Below are positions 22,842 through 31,431 of a stretch of 36,119 nt of DNA, piece after piece; the first letter of the stretch is position 1, and every line of letters starts with the position of its first letter. Under the pieces are notes generated by a model. The model searched no databases. It saw nothing but the letters and a program-made list of their open reading frames with translations, and had not been told where the DNA came from. The stretch is from Clostridiales bacterium UBA4080 (GTDB lineage Bacteria; Bacillota; Clostridia; Lachnospirales; Vallitaleaceae): contig DFYO01000016.1 of NCBI GenBank assembly GCA_002381865.1, forward strand, positions 1 to 36,119. The letters are read 5' to 3'. Position numbers and translations under genes: made by a program.

Positions 22842-23120
22842 ATGACGCTCCTTGAAACTGTAAAGCTTAGATTAGGAGTGTACTACTCCGAGACTAACAA
22901 GAATTTAGAAATTCAATCAATGATTGATGCTGCAATTGAATATTTTAAGGGAGCTGGCTGGGATATTAATTCAGCCACTCCTTCCCCGATGGGGATTGAA
23001 GCAATTGTATTGTACTGTAAAATGGCACAATCAACAGATCCGGCACAACTAACAAATCATCCTGTGCTAATATCAATGATTGCACAAAACAGGGCGGTGA
23101 GCACAGATGTTGAAGTTTAA
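22842..23120 (+). CDS. head-tail connector (gp6-like)
   Basis: A 92-residue helical protein: LLETVKLRLGVYY, then LEIQSMIDAAIEYFKGAGW, matching the HK97 gp6/DNA-packaging adaptor pattern. It would form the first ring beneath the portal. Strong AGGAGG precedes the ATG. It overlaps the next gene by 14 bases. Confidence 0.84.
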   Translation: MTLLETVKLRLGVYYSETNKNLEIQSMIDAAIEYFKGAGWDINSATPSPMGIEAIVLYCKMAQSTDPAQLTNHPVLISMIAQNRAVSTDVEV

Positions 23121-23508
23121 CCCCAATACACCGATTTGTTTTTATGAAAAAGTAACTACTTATGTTCCAGGCAAAGGAAACACATCAGCTTGGAACAAAC
23201 TAGTTACTAATGCCATGGATACATTCTATGGCGAATGGAGAGGAAGCTTTGGCGATAGAGCATTATCGGCACAAGCATTAGGTGTCAAAGATTCAGCTAC
23301 TTTCAGAACTTTTTTTAATCCTAGCATATATTTGAAACTTAAAAGCACACAAATTCTAATTGTTAAGAATGCAGACAGTTCAGCTATAAAAGATGGCGAA
23401 CCTGACAAAGCTAACCCTAATGTATATGAGCTTTGGGGTGGAGTGGATAATGTGCTAGAAGAAAATAAGTACATGGAATTTAGGGTTAGGAGGTACGAAG
23501 CAATATGA
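23107..23508 (+). CDS. head closure / head-tail adaptor protein
   Basis: A 133-residue beta-rich protein. NTPICFYEKV at the start, with WRGSFGDRALSAQALGV and FRVRRYEAI near the end, follows the SPP1 gp16-like head-closure pattern. It would plug the connector and hold DNA until the tail attaches. Coupled to the connector (14-base overlap) and to the next gene (4-base overlap). The call fits length and order well. Confidence 0.82.
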   Translation: MLKFNPNTPICFYEKVTTYVPGKGNTSAWNKLVTNAMDTFYGEWRGSFGDRALSAQALGVKDSATFRTFFNPSIYLKLKSTQILIVKNADSSAIKDGEPDKANPNVYELWGGVDNVLEENKYMEFRVRRYEAI

Positions 23509-23888
23509 TAAAAGAATTAGTACAATCCACCTTAGACAACATGCTGTATCCCAAAAATGTATATGTATATGAACAACGTAAAATCGGAGTTGATAGCGAC
23601 AGCTATGTTGTTTATTCACTTTCGGGACAAAGCAGAGAATATTATGCAGACGATAAAGCAATAATTAAAAAAGCTGGTGTAACAGTAAAGTATTACTACA
23701 GAACTGAAATGCTAGAGAGCACTACAAACAAAGAAAAAGTAAGAGAAACAGAACAATTAATTGAGACTGCACTTGAAGAAGCTGGATTTAGCATACCGTT
23801 TGGCAAATTTGATGCGGGAGATGTTGATGATATTGGATATTATACTACTATATTTGAATGCGAGTATAGCGAGGTAGTCTATGATTAA
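23505..23888 (+). CDS. probable tail terminator protein
   Basis: A 127-residue protein with the pattern of a small alpha/beta tail terminator: MIKELVQSTLDNMLYP, then VTVKYYYRTEM, then RETEQLIETALEEAGF and a C-terminal CEYSEVVYD. It would stop tail-tube growth and join tail to head. It precedes the gp10-like gene, an order seen in some but not all siphoviruses, so the two neighbouring roles are assigned with less certainty. Overlaps its neighbours by 4 and 8 bases. Confidence 0.66.
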   Translation: MIKELVQSTLDNMLYPKNVYVYEQRKIGVDSDSYVVYSLSGQSREYYADDKAIIKKAGVTVKYYYRTEMLESTTNKEKVRETEQLIETALEEAGFSIPFGKFDAGDVDDIGYYTTIFECEYSEVVYD

Positions 23889-24240
23889 TTTAAGTGATGA
23901 AATAAATAGTATTTTGAAAAATTATAGTGACAAAGTCTATAAAGCAACAGAAGAAGGCCTTAGTGCTGCTGAAAAAATACTTATTGGTAGGCTTAGAAGC
24001 TCAAGCCCTAAAGATTCAGGAGAATATGCAAAGGCATGGAGAAGCAAAGGCAAAAAATACAAGTTAAAAAGATATGTGGGAAATGTAAAGATGATACACA
24101 ACAAAGACGGAGAGATGCCGCTATCGAATGTATTAGAATACAGTTCTAAATCAAAATATCAAGGACTGATTAAAAAAACATTCGAAAGCAGTGTACCCGA
24201 AATGGCAGCTGCAATAGTAGCTGAAATCGCAAAGGAGTGA
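23881..24240 (+). CDS. HK97 gp10-like neck/tail completion protein
   Basis: A 119-residue basic protein with the HK97-gp10 signature: AAEKILIGRLRSSSPKDSGEY (residues about 29-49) with a GEYAKAWR core, then NVLEYSSKSKYQGLI and a helical C-terminus. Family members complete the neck region between head and tail. The gene overlaps the upstream one by 8 bases, with the ATG inside the preceding stop region, and is 8 bases from the major tail gene. Confidence 0.82.
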   Translation: MINLSDEINSILKNYSDKVYKATEEGLSAAEKILIGRLRSSSPKDSGEYAKAWRSKGKKYKLKRYVGNVKMIHNKDGEMPLSNVLEYSSKSKYQGLIKKTFESSVPEMAAAIVAEIAKE

Positions 24241-24248
24241 TATAAAAA

Positions 24249-25067
24249 ATGAATAAGATTAAATACGGTTTAAAGAATGTTCATTATGCAGTAATAACAA
24301 ATACTGCCGGAGTAATTAGTTTTGCAACACCAGTAAGAGTTCCAGGAGCAGTAAATTTGTCTCTATCATCCACAGGTGAAAAAGTTGATTTTTATGCTGA
24401 TGATTCAGCATACTTTAGGACTAATACAAATAGCGGATACGAAGGCGATTTAGAAATTGCTATTGTACCTGATTCATTTAAAATTGATGTGCTTGGAGAG
24501 ACAATTGATGCAAACGGAGCTCAAATTGAAAATTCAAATGTAATCCCTAAAGATTTTGCTCTTATGTTTGAATTTTCAGGTGATGTAAACGCAACAAGAC
24601 ATGTTATGTATAATGTTAATGCTGCCAGGCCCAATATAGAGGGTTCTACTAAGACAGGTACATTAGAACCAAAAACAGAAGTCCTTAAAATTACTGCAAG
24701 TCCTGCAATTGATACAGGAAATGTAAAAGCAAAACTAAAACCTACTGACACAGGATATGATACATTCTATTCAGCAGTATACTTAGAGGATGCGGTAATT
24801 AATACATTAGCAACTTCCTCAAGCACAATGAGCAAAGCAGCTGCATCTGACTTAACAATTGATGCAACATCTACAGACGAAGCAAATGCAGTTAAAGATG
24901 TTAAATTTAATGGAGTAAGCATTGGCGGAGCTAATATGAGCTACGCTGGTGTTGATGCAACAATTAACAGTGCTTATATTGCAGCCTTAAATGTTGCGAC
25001 ATACACTATTACTGTTGAATTTGTAAAAGGAAATGCGGTAACATACTTGCTTACAGTGACGGCATAG
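24249..25067 (+). CDS. major tail tube protein with C-terminal X2-like domain
   Basis: A 272-residue tail tube protein. The first about 190 residues match the phi13/TP901-type tube family: KYGLKNVHYAVI, then VRVPGAVNLSLSSTGEKVDFYADD, then GYEGDLEIAIVPDSF. The last about 78 residues (about 195-272) look like a CBM_X2 or Ig-like module: LTIDATSTDEANAVKDVKFNG, then ITVEFVKGNAVTYLLTV. Such modules project from the tube surface and may bind host carbohydrates. The start follows GGAGTGAT. The fused domain is directly encoded and does not appear to depend on a frameshift. Confidence 0.9.
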   Translation: MNKIKYGLKNVHYAVITNTAGVISFATPVRVPGAVNLSLSSTGEKVDFYADDSAYFRTNTNSGYEGDLEIAIVPDSFKIDVLGETIDANGAQIENSNVIPKDFALMFEFSGDVNATRHVMYNVNAARPNIEGSTKTGTLEPKTEVLKITASPAIDTGNVKAKLKPTDTGYDTFYSAVYLEDAVINTLATSSSTMSKAAASDLTIDATSTDEANAVKDVKFNGVSIGGANMSYAGVDATINSAYIAALNVATYTITVEFVKGNAVTYLLTVTA

Positions 25068-25081
25068 GAGTGATTGATTAA

Positions 25082-25426
25082 ATGGAAAAAATAATAACGA
25101 TAGATGGGCGCCAGGTTAAGATGAAATCAACGGGCGCTTTTTTGTTGCGATACAAGGCACAATTTGGAAGAGATGCGATTAAAGATATATACAAATTAAA
25201 AGATGTATATGATGAAGAAACAAAGGAAATTAAAAATATTGACAAGCTGGACCTAGAAGTATTTTACAATCTTGTTTGGGTTCTTGCTAAGACAGCAGAT
25301 TCCTCAATTCAGCCACCGCTTGACTGGCTTGACAGCTTCAGCGAATTTCCATTAATTGAAATTCTGCCGGAGATAATGGATATGATAACAAGCTCGTTAT
25401 ATTCAGAAAGCTCAAAAAAAAAATAA
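25082..25426 (+). CDS. tail assembly chaperone gpG
   Basis: A 114-residue acidic and helical protein (GAFLLRYKAQFGRDAIKD, then LPEIMDMITSSLYSESSKKK). Position between tail tube and tape measure, and an A-run near its stop (10 consecutive A's, 25414-25423), identify it as the gpG chaperone. It keeps the tape measure soluble while the tube assembles. The stop codon (25424-25426) directly follows the slippery run. Ribosomes that slip -1 continue into the T part to give gpGT. Confidence 0.88.
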   Translation: MEKIITIDGRQVKMKSTGAFLLRYKAQFGRDAIKDIYKLKDVYDEETKEIKNIDKLDLEVFYNLVWVLAKTADSSIQPPLDWLDSFSEFPLIEILPEIMDMITSSLYSESSKKK

Positions 25427-25499
25427 ATGATGATGATTCCCCGCAAGATTTTGAATTGACCACTGAAATGATAATGGTAAGAGCAATTGAGCGGGGAAT
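25414..25499 (+). promoter_or_regulatory. programmed -1 frameshift signal
   Basis: Ten A's (25414-25423) offer A AAA AAA slippery heptamers in the zero frame, ending at the gpG stop. A perfect 9-bp stem follows: ATTCCCCGC (25436-25444) pairs with GCGGGGAAT (25491-25499), loop 46 bases, starting 12 bases after the run. A GC-rich perfect stem in this AT-rich gene is unlikely to be chance and may stimulate slippage, perhaps as part of a pseudoknot. Confidence 0.8.
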
Positions 25500-25638
25500 T
25501 AATTTATGTGATTTTGAAAATTTGACAATTGGAATGATTATTAATTTTATTTCAACTTACAATGACATGCAAAACAATCAAAACACACAAGAAAAAGAAA
25601 TGAAAGAAGCAACGCAGTCCGACTATGATGCCTTCTAA
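25420..25638 (+). CDS. T extension of gpGT, reached by -1 frameshift
   Basis: This frame starts at the slippery run and continues in the -1 frame of the gpG gene to a stop at 25636-25638, adding about 72 residues for a fusion of about 185. The extension begins INDDDSPQDFE and includes MIMVRAIERGINLCDFENLT, which is typical of T parts that recruit tube protein. It has no ribosome site of its own near the TTG at 25456 or the ATG at 25468. The frame relation is exact; actual slippage is inferred from the lambda G-GT paradigm. Confidence 0.85.
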   Translation, partial: KINDDDSPQDFELTTEMIMVRAIERGINLCDFENLTIGMIINFISTYNDMQNNQNTQEKEMKEATQSDYDAF

Positions 25639-25655
25639 AAGGTGGTGAGCAAGAA

Positions 25656-27914
25656 ATGGCGAACAAGATTAAAGGACTTACAATAGAGCTGAACGGAGAC
25701 ACTACGGGACTTGATAAGGCTCTAAAGGGTGTTAATGCTCAGTCACGAGATTTACAATCTGAACTTAGGCAGGTAGACAGATTACTTAAACTTGACCCTG
25801 GTAATGTAGAGCTTGCAGCACAAAAACAAAAAATACTAGCTGAATCAGTAAACAATACTAAAGAGAAGCTAGACACATTAAAAGAAGCTGAAAGACAGGT
25901 AGCAGAGCAGTTTAAAAAAGGCGAAGTAGGAGAAGAACAGTATCGTGCAATTCAAAGAGAAATTATTTCTACTGAGCAAAATTTAAAAAGCCTGGATAAT
26001 CAATTAGGCGAGATAAATAACAAATGGAAGAACGCAGCTGACGGAATAGGCAATTTTGGAAAAGGAACAGCTGAACTTGGAAATAAACTAATGCCTATCA
26101 GCGCAGGAGCAGGAGCAGCAGCAGCGGGATTGGTCGGACTAGCAGTTAAAGCAGGTGTTGCAGCTGATGACATAAATACATTATCCAAACAGACAGGAAT
26201 ATCAACAGAGGATTTGCAAATTTTTCAACTTGCAAGTGACAGAATAGATGTATCAATGGACACACTGACAGGCTCAATGACAAAGTTAACTAAGAACATG
26301 GGCAATGCCCAAAAAGGCTCTAAGACTGCAACGGATGCATTTGACAAACTTGGAGTATCCTTTAAGGATAATGTTACTGGAGAATTAAGAGACAACCAAG
26401 ATGTATTCAATGATGCGATTAATGCTCTAGGACAAATAGAAAATGAAACTGAAAGAGATGCTCTTGCAATGGAGATATTCGGCAAGTCAGCTCAAGATCT
26501 TAATCCCCTAATACTAGGCGGAGCTGACGCATTAAAAACAATGGGTAAAGAAGCTAAAGATGCAGGACTGATATTATCCCAGGATGCACTAGATGGCATT
26601 AATGAATTTAATGACGAAATTGATACCTTGAAGGCAACTGCTGGAGCTACATTCATGCAGTTGGGAGTAGAGATAGGCAAGGTATTACTGCCAGCACTAC
26701 AAGGACTGTCAGAGAAGCTTCAGGGACTTCTAGAATGGGTTAGAAACTTAGACGAAGGAACTCTTAAAATAATAATGACAGTACTTGCAGTAGTTGCAGG
26801 ATTAGCCCCACTATTAATAATAATAGGCAAAATTGCAAGTGGTGTATCTGCAATAATGGGTGTAGTCAGTAGTTTGGGTTCGGGCTTTGCTGCTCTTGGC
26901 ACTGCAATAGGCGCTATATCGGCTCCAGTGCTAATAGTAATAGGTGTGATAGCGGGATTAATCGCAGTATTAGTAGCTCTTTACAACAACAACGAAGAAT
27001 TTAGAAACAAAATCACTGAACTGTGGGAAAGTATAAAAGCTATGTTCAGTAGTGTGCTAGATGCAATTATTGGAATTGTAATGGGTGCTATGGAAGCGAT
27101 ACAGGGCTTCTGGGGTGAACATGGCTCTGTTATTATGGAAATTGTTGGCAAATTATTTGAAGCACTGGGATTAATATTTTCTAAATCATTTGAAAATTTA
27201 AAGCTTGTTGTTGAAACATTCATTAATCTAGTTAAAGGAATTTGGAAGCTATTCGGTGATGAGATTACTGCTGTAATGACTGTTTGTTGGGACACTATTA
27301 AAGGTATTATCTCAGGAGCACTTACTATCATCAACGGATTGCTTGATGTTTTTATTGGGTTATTTACTGGTGACTGGGAACGAATGAAAACTGGTATTAT
27401 AGAAATATTTACTGGATTATGGACAGTTATTGAATCAATTGTTGCTGGCGCATGGACATTATTATCAGGTGCATTTGCTGCCCTGTGGGAAAATATTAGC
27501 AATTGGTTCACAGGGCTTAAAGACAGTGCCGTAGAATGGGGGAAAAACATGATTCAGGGATTCATTGATGGGATTATGGCAATGGCAAGGAAGGTTCAGG
27601 ATGCTGTAAGCTCTGTTATGGAAGGAGTTTCTGACTTCATAGGCTTTAATTCTCCTTCTAAAAAGGGAGAAGGAAGGCATATCGTTGAATGGGGCTACAA
27701 CATGATTGACGGATTTATGGAGGGAATGAAAAAGGCTATGCCTGAGCTTAACGTCACAGCTAATCAGTTAATTCCTAACCTTGATACAAAATCAAGCATT
27801 TCAAATGTAAACAATGCTAAGGTAGCAATTAATTTTTATCCACAAAATATGACTGAGCAAGAATTAAACAAAGCATTTAATTATGTTAACAGAAGATTAG
27901 GACTAGCCTTATAA
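25656..27914 (+). CDS. tail tape measure protein
   Basis: A 752-residue protein, by far the longest here. Residues about 1-135 are coiled coil (LDKALKGVNAQSRDLQSELR, then TKEKLDTLKEAERQVAEQ). Glycine- and alanine-rich hydrophobic segments occur near 145-165 and 370-435, and further hydrophobic stretches follow. The C-terminal part contains IEWGYNMIDGFMEG-like and WGKNMIQGFIDGI segments common in tape measures. It sets tail length and passes into the cell during DNA ejection. No lysozyme or peptidase domain is evident. RBS GGTGGTGAG. At about 0.15 nm per residue (the usual rule), it would predict a tail near 110 nm; this is inference. Confidence 0.94.
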   Translation: MANKIKGLTIELNGDTTGLDKALKGVNAQSRDLQSELRQVDRLLKLDPGNVELAAQKQKILAESVNNTKEKLDTLKEAERQVAEQFKKGEVGEEQYRAIQREIISTEQNLKSLDNQLGEINNKWKNAADGIGNFGKGTAELGNKLMPISAGAGAAAAGLVGLAVKAGVAADDINTLSKQTGISTEDLQIFQLASDRIDVSMDTLTGSMTKLTKNMGNAQKGSKTATDAFDKLGVSFKDNVTGELRDNQDVFNDAINALGQIENETERDALAMEIFGKSAQDLNPLILGGADALKTMGKEAKDAGLILSQDALDGINEFNDEIDTLKATAGATFMQLGVEIGKVLLPALQGLSEKLQGLLEWVRNLDEGTLKIIMTVLAVVAGLAPLLIIIGKIASGVSAIMGVVSSLGSGFAALGTAIGAISAPVLIVIGVIAGLIAVLVALYNNNEEFRNKITELWESIKAMFSSVLDAIIGIVMGAMEAIQGFWGEHGSVIMEIVGKLFEALGLIFSKSFENLKLVVETFINLVKGIWKLFGDEITAVMTVCWDTIKGIISGALTIINGLLDVFIGLFTGDWERMKTGIIEIFTGLWTVIESIVAGAWTLLSGAFAALWENISNWFTGLKDSAVEWGKNMIQGFIDGIMAMARKVQDAVSSVMEGVSDFIGFNSPSKKGEGRHIVEWGYNMIDGFMEGMKKAMPELNVTANQLIPNLDTKSSISNVNNAKVAINFYPQNMTEQELNKAFNYVNRRLGLAL

Positions 27915-27925
27915 GGAGGAAGAGA

Positions 27926-28759
27926 ATGCGTAAGTTTTATTTAGAAAATGAAAATCAAGTCAGATTTGACATGAATACTACAGAATGTTTCTTTTCAAAT
28001 CCTTCGGGGCTAGGACTTGCCACTAACACAGCATATATAAAAGTTGGCTCCTACTATCAGCTTGATAATCAAGAAGATGCACAAGGAAAGATTAGCGGCA
28101 AGATAGTTTTTGCGGTTGAACAATACGAGAATTACAGGAAATTTATTAATTTTATTCAAAAATCCAAGGAATTAAAACTTATATATATTCCTCTTTCAAC
28201 TGAATACTTCAGGGATATTGATGTTATAGATGTTGAAAAGTCAGAGATTTCTGAGGGTGCTCTTGAGTGCCCGATTACTTTTTCATGTAAATCTTTTTTT
28301 TATACCTCGAATCAAAGAAAATTTATTATTGAGCCCCTGAGTGATGAGCCGAGATTTGACACTGCTTATTGGGGGCTCGTTTTTAACGATTACAGTAACA
28401 GGGAAATAATAATTGATAATACTGGGCACCTTGAAGCAGGCATTAAGCTTGATATGTACGGATATCTTATCAACCCTAAAGTTGAATTATGGTACAACAA
28501 CGAGTTAACTTCAACATTTATAGCACAGACAACAATAGAAATTGGCGAAAGGCTATTGTATAGCTCTGTTGATAATGATTTATTTGTCAAACGATTAAAA
28601 TCTAATGGAGAAGAAGAAAATTTGCTTAGCGTTCTTGATTTAAACAATGAAAACTTCTTTAAATTGCCAGTGGGTACAAGCATATTAAAAGTTACAGCTG
28701 ACAATGGAGTTGAAACAAAAATTACTGTAGAAGTCCTATTTGAATATAAGGGGGTATAA
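27926..28759 (+). CDS. distal tail protein (Dit)
   Basis: A 277-residue protein that matches the Dit / phage tail family: RKFYLENENQVRFDM at the start, then FFSNPSGLGLATN, then GKIVFAVEQYENYRKFINFI, and a C-terminal beta part (EIIIDNTGHLEAGIKL). It forms the ring at the tail tip that joins tube and receptor-binding parts. Strong AAGGAGG site, 11 bases after the tape measure gene. Confidence 0.86.
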   Translation: MRKFYLENENQVRFDMNTTECFFSNPSGLGLATNTAYIKVGSYYQLDNQEDAQGKISGKIVFAVEQYENYRKFINFIQKSKELKLIYIPLSTEYFRDIDVIDVEKSEISEGALECPITFSCKSFFYTSNQRKFIIEPLSDEPRFDTAYWGLVFNDYSNREIIIDNTGHLEAGIKLDMYGYLINPKVELWYNNELTSTFIAQTTIEIGERLLYSSVDNDLFVKRLKSNGEEENLLSVLDLNNENFFKLPVGTSILKVTADNGVETKITVEVLFEYKGV

Positions 28760-28764
28760 ATATT

Positions 28765-29799
28765 ATGCTTGCTTATATCATAGACAAAGAAACTCTAAAC
28801 ATTAAAGAGGCCATAAAGCTAAGTCAGTATACGCTAGATATCGACGAAGAAGTCAACAATAAAAGCTCCTTAACAATAGCGAAGAAAGTTGATGCAGCTG
28901 CCGGTGATTATGTAGTGTTGAAAAACAATTCAAAAACTGAATATTGCGGAATTATAAGTGACATTCAAAACGATAATGGACATAGTGCTCATACACTGAA
29001 TTTATTGCAGATTTCAAATATATTCAGCAGAAAAATACTGTTAAGTAATGAAAGCTTAATTTCAACTACGGGCATTGAAGATTTTATTAAATATACTATT
29101 GAAAATGAGTTCAGCAACAGCTCAGATACGTTTTTAAATATGAGCTATATCGAAGTTGAAGTGCTTACACACACACCGATAACAAAATCAGTAGAAACAG
29201 AAGAAGGCATTTATAACTTTCACACATTCATTGTTAATGCAAAGCAAAATTATGATATTAACATTAGTTACACTTTTGAAAATGGAAAATTAAAATTAAC
29301 TGTATTCAAAGAAAGTTATGATTCGTATATCATAGATACATCATTTACTGATATATCCGAGTATAGCGAAGTTAGAGAAATTAATTATCTAGCAAAAGTT
29401 ACAGTTAGAGCTAAGGACACTGGATTAATATCATCTTGGTATTTACAGTCGGATAGAACGATTACATCTGATGCCAATAGCAGCACAAGAGTATACGGCA
29501 ACATTGAACTCTTACAATCCGAAACTGAAGTAGAGATGCAGCAAGTAGCCTATGATGCATTCAAAGGCAATTCTTATAGCCATTTAGTAGAGTTTAAAAT
29601 CAAAAGTGACAGTAAGTTAATTAATGTATCAGAATTGACAGCAGGAACGCCGATTTTATTAAAAACTAAGAGCGGAGGGATATTCAACAGCTATATAAGC
29701 GGAAAAATAATAGATAGTGATAGTTCAGCTGTCTATTTTAAATGCGGAAACCTTCGAGTTACACTCACAGACAAATTAAAGAAAGGAGTGATAAAGTGA
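28765..29799 (+). CDS. tail hub / tail-associated protein (Tal N-terminal type)
   Basis: A 344-residue beta-rich protein. The start (LAYIIDKETLNIKEAIKLSQ) and central TPITKSVETEEGIYNF region match the hub-forming N-terminal part of prophage tail endopeptidases (gp27-like). The long C-terminal lytic or spike domain of bigger family members is absent, so this copy should be structural only. The start ATG at 28765 has GGGGGTAT upstream; it overlaps the next gene by GTGA (29796-29799). Confidence 0.77.
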   Translation: MLAYIIDKETLNIKEAIKLSQYTLDIDEEVNNKSSLTIAKKVDAAAGDYVVLKNNSKTEYCGIISDIQNDNGHSAHTLNLLQISNIFSRKILLSNESLISTTGIEDFIKYTIENEFSNSSDTFLNMSYIEVEVLTHTPITKSVETEEGIYNFHTFIVNAKQNYDINISYTFENGKLKLTVFKESYDSYIIDTSFTDISEYSEVREINYLAKVTVRAKDTGLISSWYLQSDRTITSDANSSTRVYGNIELLQSETEVEMQQVAYDAFKGNSYSHLVEFKIKSDSKLINVSELTAGTPILLKTKSGGIFNSYISGKIIDSDSSAVYFKCGNLRVTLTDKLKKGVIK

Positions 29800-30986
29800 T
29801 TAAAGGATATACATTTCAATCCCAGCTATTTGATTCGCAAAGCTGGGCACATATTATTAACGTATTTTTAGACAAACAGAACGGAATTACAAGAGGATGC
29901 GAGATAAGCAATACAGCTGATGATATTACTTTGCAAGCTGGCTATTTTGTTACATACGGGAGACTTAGCGGTATTGTAGGCCAAGAAATAATTGATGTTG
30001 AAGCTACTGTATCAGGAGAGCTATTTGCAAGATTGGTATATGAGGTAGATTTAAACCAAACAAACACGACTACAGAATTCAACCAAGGAGCATTTAAGGT
30101 ATTAACAGACACAACCGATTACCCAGCACTAACACAAGAGGACTTAGACGCTGGAGGAATGGTTTATCAGCTTATATTTGCTGAATTTAAAATCACAACA
30201 CTTGGAATTGCAAACTTTGTTGACAAGAGGGTATTCTTGACACTTGAATCAGCTCAGTCAGTATTTCAGGCAACATTTGATGCCTTTATTGCTGGACTAG
30301 AAGCGGAAACTTATGTTTCACAAACCGAGCTTACTTCGGCTTTGGAAGATAAAGTGAGCAAGCCAACCACTGCAACGAACAATAATTTAAGTGCATTTGA
30401 CACAGACCAAGACGCAATAAAAGATAGTGGCATTAGTATAGAAAGTGTTGTAAATATAAGAGTGGGGGTAAGGATTGGAACAGTAGATACGGCAAAGTAT
30501 TATACACCGGGCTGGAGTTCTCCTGTTGGTGTTTCATTAACAACTGCAGTTGCAACAAACACAGTTACATATATCCCAATATACATTGAAAAGGACACAG
30601 ATATTATTGCCATAAGTTCAAATCACAGAAATACAACAAATTCCGATCTGATAGTGGCTTTTTATTCTTGGGTAAATGGCAAGCCAAGCGTAAAAATAGG
30701 CAGCAATATAACTATAACAGGTGGCACTACAACTGGGGTTAAGGAAACAACGATAACTGTTAATCTAAAAAGAGGACTGTACTTTATTGGTTGCGTTGCT
30801 GCAACGAATGACTTTTCCGCATATTCACTGACACAGAGAAATCATATTTTTACTGCCAATAACACAACGGGTGGTATATTGCAAGATGTGATGTTTTTTA
30901 CACAAGCATCATCATCTTTGCCGACAACAGCTAACCCGACAGCAACTAGCTTAAGTGCACCAGTTATAACGATAAGGGAGGATTAA
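29796..30986 (+). CDS. baseplate/tail fibre protein, probable receptor binding
   Basis: A 396-residue protein starting at GTG (29796) with GAAAGGAG upstream; longer in-frame ATGs lie within the previous gene and lack ribosome sites. Residues 1-150 (GYTFQSQLFDSQSWAHIIN, then GGMVYQLIFAEFKI) look like the N-terminal platform of small baseplate proteins. A helical stretch near 155-190 (FQATFDAFIAGLEAE) could form a trimeric stalk. The C-terminal about 160 residues are beta-rich and probably make the receptor-contacting head. Receptor binding is inferred from order and layout. Confidence 0.72.
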   Translation: MIKGYTFQSQLFDSQSWAHIINVFLDKQNGITRGCEISNTADDITLQAGYFVTYGRLSGIVGQEIIDVEATVSGELFARLVYEVDLNQTNTTTEFNQGAFKVLTDTTDYPALTQEDLDAGGMVYQLIFAEFKITTLGIANFVDKRVFLTLESAQSVFQATFDAFIAGLEAETYVSQTELTSALEDKVSKPTTATNNNLSAFDTDQDAIKDSGISIESVVNIRVGVRIGTVDTAKYYTPGWSSPVGVSLTTAVATNTVTYIPIYIEKDTDIIAISSNHRNTTNSDLIVAFYSWVNGKPSVKIGSNITITGGTTTGVKETTITVNLKRGLYFIGCVAATNDFSAYSLTQRNHIFTANNTTGGILQDVMFFTQASSSLPTTANPTATSLSAPVITIRED

Positions 30987-30987
30987 T

Positions 30988-31200
30988 ATGAATGAAAACA
31001 CTATACACGATATTAACGGGAACTTACTAGAACGCACTACTGAAGAAGTAGTTAATGGCTTAATTGTATTTAAAAAATATAATGGACAGGGTAATCTGCT
31101 TGAAGAATGGACAAAAAAATATATTCCACCAGAACCAACACAAGACGATTATCTGTTAGACCTTGATTTTAGACTATCAATGATTGAATTAGGATTATAG
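30988..31200 (+). CDS. small tail-region hypothetical protein
   Basis: A 70-residue protein that starts two bases after the fibre gene, behind GGGAGG. It has a beta-hairpin-like middle (GLIVFKKYNGQGNLLEEW) and an acidic helical end (DYLLDLDFRLSMIELGL). Small proteins here are often tail fibre chaperones or baseplate parts. No function is assigned. Confidence 0.65.
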   Translation: MNENTIHDINGNLLERTTEEVVNGLIVFKKYNGQGNLLEEWTKKYIPPEPTQDDYLLDLDFRLSMIELGL

Positions 31201-31212
31201 GAGGAAATAAAA

Positions 31213-31362
31213 ATGACATACAACTATTGTAAAAAGGTTATTCAAAACGGTACATACGGAACAAAAGAAGAAATGCTTTCTAAATTAGACGTATTCCTTT
31301 TAGCAAATAGAATTACGCAAGAACAGTACAACGAATTAGTCGATTTATTAAATCAACAATAG
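31213..31362 (+). CDS. XkdX-like small protein
   Basis: A 49-residue ORF starting MTYNYCKKVIQNGTY, with AGGAGG at 31200-31205. Its helical sequence (TQEQYNELVDLLNQQ at the end) resembles XkdX-family proteins that follow tail fibre genes in Firmicute phages. The role is unknown. It is the last gene before the structural-operon terminator. Confidence 0.75.
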   Translation: MTYNYCKKVIQNGTYGTKEEMLSKLDVFLLANRITQEQYNELVDLLNQQ

Positions 31363-31381
31363 GTTAATATTGCGAACTAAT

Positions 31382-31408
31382 GAGAAGGTGCAAAAGCCTT
31401 CTCTTTTT
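31382..31408 (+). terminator. terminator of the structural operon
   Basis: GAGAAGG/CCTTCTC (31382-31388 with 31397-31403), loop 8 bases, followed by TTTTT. It separates the virion genes from the protease and lysis cassette, which may be read through or have their own promoter. Confidence 0.85.
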
Positions 31409-31431
31409 AATTGAAAGAAGGTGAATAAAAA

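Noticed and set aside
26981..27550. 189-codon open frame on the minus strand within the tape measure gene
   Set aside because: Antisense shadow of a well-supported gene, with no ribosome site and an unprotein-like composition.
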